A DNA stretch of 64,000 nt, taken from Rhizobium sp. (GTDB lineage Bacteria; Pseudomonadota; Alphaproteobacteria; Rhizobiales; Rhizobiaceae). Each line of letters opens with the position of its first letter. Position 1 is the stretch's first letter. The stretch lies in NCBI GenBank assembly GCA_003527225.1, contig DPXQ01000158.1, positions 93,212 to 157,211 on the forward strand, in the 5' to 3' direction. Below are positions 59,443 to 64,000 of the stretch, in pieces. Under the pieces are notes generated by a model that was given only the letters and a program-made list of their open reading frames with translations, did no database searches and had not been told where the DNA came from. A program made the translations under genes and the position numbers.

Positions 59443-60446
59443 TCGAGATATTGACCACGGGCGCGGGCAACACCGTGCAGGATCTCGGCCGCTTCGGCTA
59501 TCTCGATGCGGGTGTCGGCCGCTCCGGTGCCATGGATGGACTGGCCCTCGAACTTGCCAATCTTCTGCTCGGAAACACGGCCAATGCCGCCGGTCTCGAA
59601 ATCACGCTGTTTCCCTTCCGGCTGAAAGTCCATGTCCATTGCGCCATTGCCGTGACAGGTGCCGATTGCCCGGTGAAGCTCGACGGCCGCGCCTTTCCGT
59701 CCTGGTGGGTTGTGCCAGCCGCGCCCGGCGATGTGCTGGAGGTCGGCCTGCCGCGTTCGGGCGCGCGGGCAATCCTCGCCTTCTCGGGGGGGCTCGATGT
59801 GCCGCCCGTACTCGGGTCACGCTCCACGGATCTGAAGAGTGGCTGGGGCGGCCTTGAGGGCAGGGGGCTCAATCGCGGCGACCGGTTGGCGCTCGGCACT
59901 CGTTCCTTTACAGGCTTTGCGGATCTGCCGGCCGGCTTCGGCATGGACCCGACCTCGATTCGCGCACCGCTTTCCGGGGTCGATGCGGACGAAATCGGTG
60001 TGCGGGTTCTGCCGAGTGCTGAGTATCTGGCCTTTACCGATGAGGCTCGCGCGCATCTTGTCGGCGCGGCATGGGAGGTCAGCGCCGAAGCCAATCGCCA
60101 GGGATATCGCCTCATCGGGCCGGAACTGGCGATGAAGGAAAAGCGCGAGCTCTTTTCCCACGGCATCATGCCGGGCACGGTGCAGGTGCCGCCTTCCGGT
60201 CAGCCGATTATCCAGCTCGCCGAGGCCAATACCTGCGGCGGCTATCCGAAGATCGCCAATGTCATCGAGGCCGATCTCTGGCGCCTGGCCCAGGCTGGTG
60301 TCGGCGCAAGGCTTCGCTTCATCGAGACAACACGGGAAGAGGCGATCACCGCTCTTCGTGCGCAACGCGCGGCAGTCGCCGAGATTTCCGCCACGGCGGC
60401 TCTGGTGCGCAAGGACAAGAAACTGAAGGACCGGGGAAACGGGTAG
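59439..60446 (+). CDS. pxpC: 5-oxoprolinase subunit C (KipA/AHS2 family)
   Basis: The 335-residue partner of PxpB begins with TGAGNTVQDLGRFGYLDAGV and includes VGRSGAMDGLALELANLLLG and QLAEANTCGGYPKIANVIEA, signature segments of KipA/AHS2. With PxpB it should bind 5-oxoproline and ATP or, by analogy with urea carboxylase, receive carboxyl groups. It overlaps pxpB and is followed one base after its stop by the dehydrogenase gene, so the plus arm is one operon. Confidence 0.92.
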   Translation: MIEILTTGAGNTVQDLGRFGYLDAGVGRSGAMDGLALELANLLLGNTANAAGLEITLFPFRLKVHVHCAIAVTGADCPVKLDGRAFPSWWVVPAAPGDVLEVGLPRSGARAILAFSGGLDVPPVLGSRSTDLKSGWGGLEGRGLNRGDRLALGTRSFTGFADLPAGFGMDPTSIRAPLSGVDADEIGVRVLPSAEYLAFTDEARAHLVGAAWEVSAEANRQGYRLIGPELAMKEKRELFSHGIMPGTVQVPPSGQPIIQLAEANTCGGYPKIANVIEADLWRLAQAGVGARLRFIETTREEAITALRAQRAAVAEISATAALVRKDKKLKDRGNG

Positions 60447-60447
60447 C

Positions 60448-61689
60448 ATGGCCAATACCACCATTGTCGTCGGCGCCGGGATCGTCGGCGCGGCGATCGC
60501 ATTCGAACTGCAGAAGCGCGGCCGGCAGGTGACGCTCGTGGACAAGGATGAGCCGGGTCTCGGCGCCTCTTTCGGCAATATGGCAAGCATCGCGGTTTCG
60601 GAATTCATGGCCGTGTCGCGACCGGCCACCTGGCGCAAGATCCCGCGCTGGGCGCTGGACCCGGAAGGTCCCGTCTGGCTGCGTCCGTCCTATGCCCCGA
60701 AGATGGCGTCATGGTTTCTGCGGTTCCTTGCCGCTGGCCGACCTTCCCGTGTTGCCGATATCGAGGCGGCCGGGGCGAGCCTTTGCGCCCGCGTCCACGA
60801 GGATCTGCGCCCGATGCTCGAAGCCATCGGCGCCCGCGACATGCTGACGGAAGAGGGCTGCCTGTCGATCTACGAGACGGAGGCGGAGTTTGCCGCCGAC
60901 CGCGATCATATCGCGCTCATAGAAAACTACGGCTTCCCGCACAAAGTGCTGGCCGGTAGCGCAATTCGCGATCTCGAACCTGCACTTTCGCCGAAAATCG
61001 CGAAGGCGGTGCTGCTGCCGCAGAACCAGTCGATCCGCAACCCTTACCAGTTGGTGCTGAAACTGGTCGAAGCGCTGAAGCAAGGGGGCGGCACCTTTGT
61101 CTCCGGCGAAGCGGAGCGGGTCGAGCGCCTGCCGGAAGGCGGCGTCGAGGTCGTGCTTTCAGGCGGCCGGCGACTGACGGCGGCCAACGTGGTGCTTGCC
61201 GCGGGCGTGCGCACGCGGTTCCTCGCCCGGCAGATCGGCGAACCGATCCCGCTCGAGACCGAGCGCGGCTATCACACGCAGATCATGGCGCCCGGCATTT
61301 CCATGCGCCATTCGATCATCTGGCCGGAACGCGCCTTCATGGTGACCCCGACTGCGGGCGGCATCCGCGTCGGCGGCAATGTCGAGCTGGCCGGTCTTGA
61401 TGCCGCACCCGACTATCGGCGCGCCCGCGTGCTGGTGCGTCACGCCCAGCGCGCCTTGCCGGGCCTGAAGGTCGAGGAGGCCACGGAGTGGATGGGGCAT
61501 CGTCCGGCCCTGCCAGACACGGTGCCCGTGATCTCCGCTTCGGCGAAGATGCCGGGTGTCTGGTATGCGACGGGACACGGCCATCTCGGGTTGACCTATT
61601 CGGCGACAACCGCAAGGCTGATCGCTGACATGATGACCGGTGTGAAGCCTCCGGTCGACATGGCACCATTCAGCATCACTCGTTTCTAA
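60448..61689 (+). CDS. FAD-dependent D-amino-acid dehydrogenase (DadA-like)
   Basis: The 413-residue DAO-superfamily flavoprotein starts with the dinucleotide-binding VVGAGIVGAAIAFELQKRG and ends with GHGHLGLTYSATTARLIADM (FAD closing strand). It resembles DadA and the hydroxyproline oxidase HypO group. In this operon, next to a proline-racemase-superfamily enzyme, a D-imino-acid (D-hydroxyproline or D-proline) dehydrogenase is more likely than a general D-alanine enzyme; that is inference from context. It begins one base after pxpC. Confidence 0.88.
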   Translation: MANTTIVVGAGIVGAAIAFELQKRGRQVTLVDKDEPGLGASFGNMASIAVSEFMAVSRPATWRKIPRWALDPEGPVWLRPSYAPKMASWFLRFLAAGRPSRVADIEAAGASLCARVHEDLRPMLEAIGARDMLTEEGCLSIYETEAEFAADRDHIALIENYGFPHKVLAGSAIRDLEPALSPKIAKAVLLPQNQSIRNPYQLVLKLVEALKQGGGTFVSGEAERVERLPEGGVEVVLSGGRRLTAANVVLAAGVRTRFLARQIGEPIPLETERGYHTQIMAPGISMRHSIIWPERAFMVTPTAGGIRVGGNVELAGLDAAPDYRRARVLVRHAQRALPGLKVEEATEWMGHRPALPDTVPVISASAKMPGVWYATGHGHLGLTYSATTARLIADMMTGVKPPVDMAPFSITRF

Positions 61690-61709
61690 TCCGCCGAGGA
61701 GGGATTTTC

Positions 61710-62422
61710 ATGGCAGGAGACGCATCAGGGCCGGTGGCATTGATTACCGGCGGTGGCCGGGGCATGGGCGGCGCGATAGCCCGTGAGCTTGCCGCGAACG
61801 GCTACCGTCTGGCGCTGATGTCGCCATCGGAAAGTTGCGAAAAGCTTGCGGCCGAGCTTGGTGGAGTAGCTTCGCGTGGTGCCGCCGAAAAGGCGGAAGA
61901 TATCCAGGCCATCTTCGACCTCACGATGAAGACCTATGGCCGCATAGACGCGGTGGTGAACCACACCGGTCATCCGCCGAAGGGCGATCTGCTCGATCTC
62001 GGCGACGAGGCCTGGGCGCTTGGCTCCGACATGATGGTGCTCTCGCTGGTGCGCATGGCGCGGCTCGTAACGCCGGTCATGCTGAAGCAGGGCAAGGCGC
62101 CTTCGTCAACATCACGACGTTCGCAGCCTATGAACCTTCCCTGGCATTTCCAGTATCCTGCACCTATCGCGCGGCAGCCGGCGCCTTCACCAAGCTTTAT
62201 TCGGACCGCTATGCGGCGGACAATATCCGGATGAACTGCATCCTGCCGGGTTACGTCGACAGCCTCGTCCACAAGCCGGAAACGGCCGAAAAGATTCCCA
62301 TGAAGCGCATAGGCATGGTCCATGAAATTGCCAAGACGGCCGCCTTCCTGCTGTCGGACGGTGCCGGCTACATCACGGGACAGAACATACGCGTCGATGG
62401 CGGCATCACGCGCCACGTCTGA
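61710..62422 (+). pseudogene. SDR oxidoreductase, frameshifted near 62093-62099
   Basis: Two frames join to make one short-chain dehydrogenase. The first part runs from ATG 61710 (VALITGGGRGMGGAIARELA, NAD(P) loop; DAVVNHTGHPPK) to MLKQGKA; the fold continues one frame over with GAFVNITTFAAYEPS, YVDSLVHKPETAEK and the end GQNIRVDGGITRHV. One missing G in an expected AAGGGCGCC explains the shift. The second half lacks the usual YxxxK: the Tyr of TYRAAAGAF is followed by Ala at the Lys position, and Ser is Thr. It may be a real pseudogene or a sequencing error in a G run; an intact protein would still be a non-canonical SDR. Confidence 0.8.
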
Positions 62423-62436
62423 TTGGAGTTTATGAT

Positions 62437-63489
62437 ATGAGATGGAAGCGTACGATCCAGTTGCTGGACGTTCACTGCGAAGGTGAAATTGGCAGGCTCG
62501 CGATCGGAGGCGTGCCGAAGATTCCCGGCAACACGATTGCCGAACAGCTTCACTGGTTGAACACCGATCCGAAGGGCGACGAACTGCGCCGCTTCCTCGT
62601 GCTGGAACCGCGCGGCGCACCGATCGGCTCGGTCAACCTGCTGCTGCCGGCCAAGCACCCGGAAGCCGATGCCGGCTTCGTCATCCTGCAGCCGGATCAG
62701 GCGCATGCGAGTTCCGGTTCGAATTCGATCTGCACGACGACGGCGTTGCTCGAATCGGGCATCGTCGAGATGAAGGAACCGGAAACGATCGTCACCCTCG
62801 ATACGGCGGCCGGCCTCGTCAGGGCGACAGCCACCTGCCGCGACGGGCGCTGCGAAAAGGTGAAGCTCACCATGGTGCCGTCCTTCGTGCATGAGCTCGA
62901 TGTCGAGATCGACACGCCGCAATGGGGCAGGATCAGGCTCGATCTCTCCTATGGCGGCGTCTTCTATGCGCTGGTCGATGTCGGCCAGATCGGCACGACC
63001 ATCGAGAAGTCGAATGCCCGCACCCTCGTCGAGGCGGGCATGATTCTGAAAGAGCTGATCAACAAGACGATCCCCGTCGTTCATCCGGAAATCCCGGCGA
63101 TTTCCAGTGTTGCCTATGTCATGTTCCGCGATATCGATCCCGATGGCGCGATCCGCACCTGCACCACGATGTGGCCGGGGCGCGTCGATCGTTCGCCCTG
63201 CGGCACCGGCAATTCCGCCAATCTGGCGACGCTTCATGCGCGCGGAAAGGCCAAGGTCGGGGATGTCTTCAAGTCCCGCTCGATCATCGGCTCCGAGTTC
63301 GAGGTCGGTCTCTCGGCTGTGACCGAAGTCGCAGGCAGGCCGGCGATTATCCCTACGATCACCGGACGCGGCTTCACCTTCGGTCTTTCGCAGGTGGCTC
63401 TTGATCCGTTCGATCCTCTGGCGGACGGCTTTGCGCTCACAGATGTCTGGGGCCCTTCGGCGGGCGACATCGGCAAGCCGCGCAATTGA
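62437..63489 (+). CDS. Proline racemase superfamily enzyme, Ser/Cys active site
   Basis: The 350-residue protein has the two catalytic positions of the family, but the first Cys is Ser93 (ASSGSNSIC, where racemases have CGH) and the second is Cys255 (DRSPCGTGNSANLATL). As I recall, in this superfamily Cys/Cys pairs go with proline racemases and 4-hydroxyproline 2-epimerases, Thr/Cys with trans-3-hydroxyproline dehydratases, and Ser/Cys with hydroxyproline epimerases. It closes the pxpB-pxpC-dehydrogenase-SDR operon, so epimerisation before oxidation by the D-amino-acid dehydrogenase is plausible. Exact substrate is unknown. Confidence 0.85.
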   Translation: MRWKRTIQLLDVHCEGEIGRLAIGGVPKIPGNTIAEQLHWLNTDPKGDELRRFLVLEPRGAPIGSVNLLLPAKHPEADAGFVILQPDQAHASSGSNSICTTTALLESGIVEMKEPETIVTLDTAAGLVRATATCRDGRCEKVKLTMVPSFVHELDVEIDTPQWGRIRLDLSYGGVFYALVDVGQIGTTIEKSNARTLVEAGMILKELINKTIPVVHPEIPAISSVAYVMFRDIDPDGAIRTCTTMWPGRVDRSPCGTGNSANLATLHARGKAKVGDVFKSRSIIGSEFEVGLSAVTEVAGRPAIIPTITGRGFTFGLSQVALDPFDPLADGFALTDVWGPSAGDIGKPRN

Positions 63490-63540
63490 TACACGTTGGC
63501 AAGCGGCGGTCGGTCGATGTGATCCGGCCGTCGCTCTTCG

Positions 63541-63969
63541 TCAAGGGTAGATGACACCCTTGCGCAGGATGATATTGGCGTAGAGACGAGGCTCTCCCGT
63601 CTGGACGACGGCATGGGCCGCGCGGACCCGGTCGTAGAAGGCCGAGCCGACCAGCGGCGTCACCGTCCGGTCTGGTTCATGGTGCTTGCAGCAGTCGATT
63701 ATCTCCCGGTGCACGGTATCGGTCCGGTCGCGGTCTTCTCCGACGGTCGAGCGGAAAATCGCATCAGGAACGAAATCATCGATCGGAAGAACGCTGAGGA
63801 CGGCGTTCAGAACCGGAAGCAATCCATGGCCATCGAGTCGGATCAAGCGTCTCGCATGTTCGACGCCGGGATAATTACCGTCAACGAGGGCGATTTCGTC
63901 GCCGTGACCCATGCCCCGCAAGGTGGCGAGCAGATCAGGTCCCAGAAGCGGGTCAAGTCCCTTCAGCAT
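63541..63969 (-). CDS. fucU: RbsD/FucU-family sugar mutarotase
   Basis: The 142-residue protein has GHGDEIALVDGNYPG and the C-terminal NIILRKGVIYP typical of FucU L-fucose mutarotases; RbsD would differ in the GHGDxLxIxDAGLP block. It interconverts alpha and beta sugar anomers. Its start overlaps the end of another minus-strand frame at the window edge, so it is probably the last gene of a sugar-catabolic operon lying to the right. It is convergent with the proline-racemase-type gene. Confidence 0.88.
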   Translation of the reverse strand: MLKGLDPLLGPDLLATLRGMGHGDEIALVDGNYPGVEHARRLIRLDGHGLLPVLNAVLSVLPIDDFVPDAIFRSTVGEDRDRTDTVHREIIDCCKHHEPDRTVTPLVGSAFYDRVRAAHAVVQTGEPRLYANIILRKGVIYP

Positions 63970-64000
63970 GCTCGATATCCTTGAATAGAACCGTCTGGTC
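63953..64000 (-). CDS. C-terminal tail of a gene beyond the right edge
   Basis: A minus-strand frame of 15 codons (ending IEHAEGT and a TGA) overlaps the fucU start by 17 bases. The ATG/TGA overlap and lack of a gap suggest a cotranscribed upstream gene, but 15 residues are too few to name it. Confidence 0.3.
   Translation of the reverse strand, partial: DQTVLFKDIEHAEGT

Overview
The window is ordinary chromosome of an alphaproteobacterium in the Rhizobiaceae (Hyphomicrobiales); the genus cannot be fixed from the sequence. The placement rests on high GC, the order tme/mutS-glnD-murJ, an Nfu-tsaB-rimI-fur(mur)-plsC-miaB-phoH-ybeY-corC-lnt-phrR-metK-trmB block as recalled from Sinorhizobium and Rhizobium, the rpmH-rnpA-yidC and engB/argB neighbourhood, and a chemoreceptor ending in NWEEF. 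No insertion sequence, integrase, phage gene or CRISPR array was found. About 65 protein genes and one tRNA are dense and mostly well preserved; one gene is frameshifted and genes are cut at both ends.

Region by region. 1-8.1 kb: malic enzyme (partial), mutS, glnD, murJ and a small secreted M15-like peptidase. 8.3-22.3 kb: a co-directional housekeeping block for tRNA charging and modification (trpS, tsaB, miaB, trmB), Fe-S scaffold, Fur/Mur regulator, lipid and lipoprotein acylation (plsC, lnt), RNA maturation (phoH, ybeY), the acid-linked regulator phrR and metK, which has a palindromic operator candidate. 22.3-28.1 kb: a heat-shock hsp20-DUF1150 pair with a sigma-32-like promoter, nucleoside hydrolase and ribokinase (nucleoside to ribose 5-phosphate), rmuC and a soluble globin-coupled chemoreceptor. 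28.2-37.5 kb: def-fmt-truA, an arsC-arsH pair behind an ArsR-type palindrome, dapE and dapD, a LOG protein, an EF-hand protein whose ribosome site lies in a perfect 12-bp inverted repeat, and a HAD nucleotidase.

37.6-47.1 kb: EamA exporter, ogt, argB, an ECF sigma/anti-sigma/fasciclin module, engB, a zinc-binding (CZB) chemoreceptor, yidC, rnpA and rpmH. 47.4-55.5 kb: a membrane chemoreceptor, an orphan histidine kinase, tRNA-Arg(ACG), an unrecognised 461-residue secreted protein, a succinate-type CoA-transferase, and an ArsR repressor with the dithiol spacing of persulfide sensors divergent from thioredoxin trxC. 55.6-64 kb: a catabolic locus with two divergent arms. The minus arm is pxpA-accB-accC plus a BCCP-like gene that has lost its biotin lysine; the plus arm is pxpB-pxpC, a D-amino-acid dehydrogenase, a frameshifted SDR gene and a Ser/Cys proline-racemase-superfamily enzyme. 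A fucU mutarotase ends the window.

The most interesting part is the last locus. It holds biotin carboxylase, BCCP and a PxpB/PxpC pair homologous to the carboxyltransferase part of urea carboxylase, together with imino-acid epimerase and dehydrogenase genes. This suggests a biotin-linked lactam (5-oxoproline-like) degradation system. That reading is inference from domain content and gene order.
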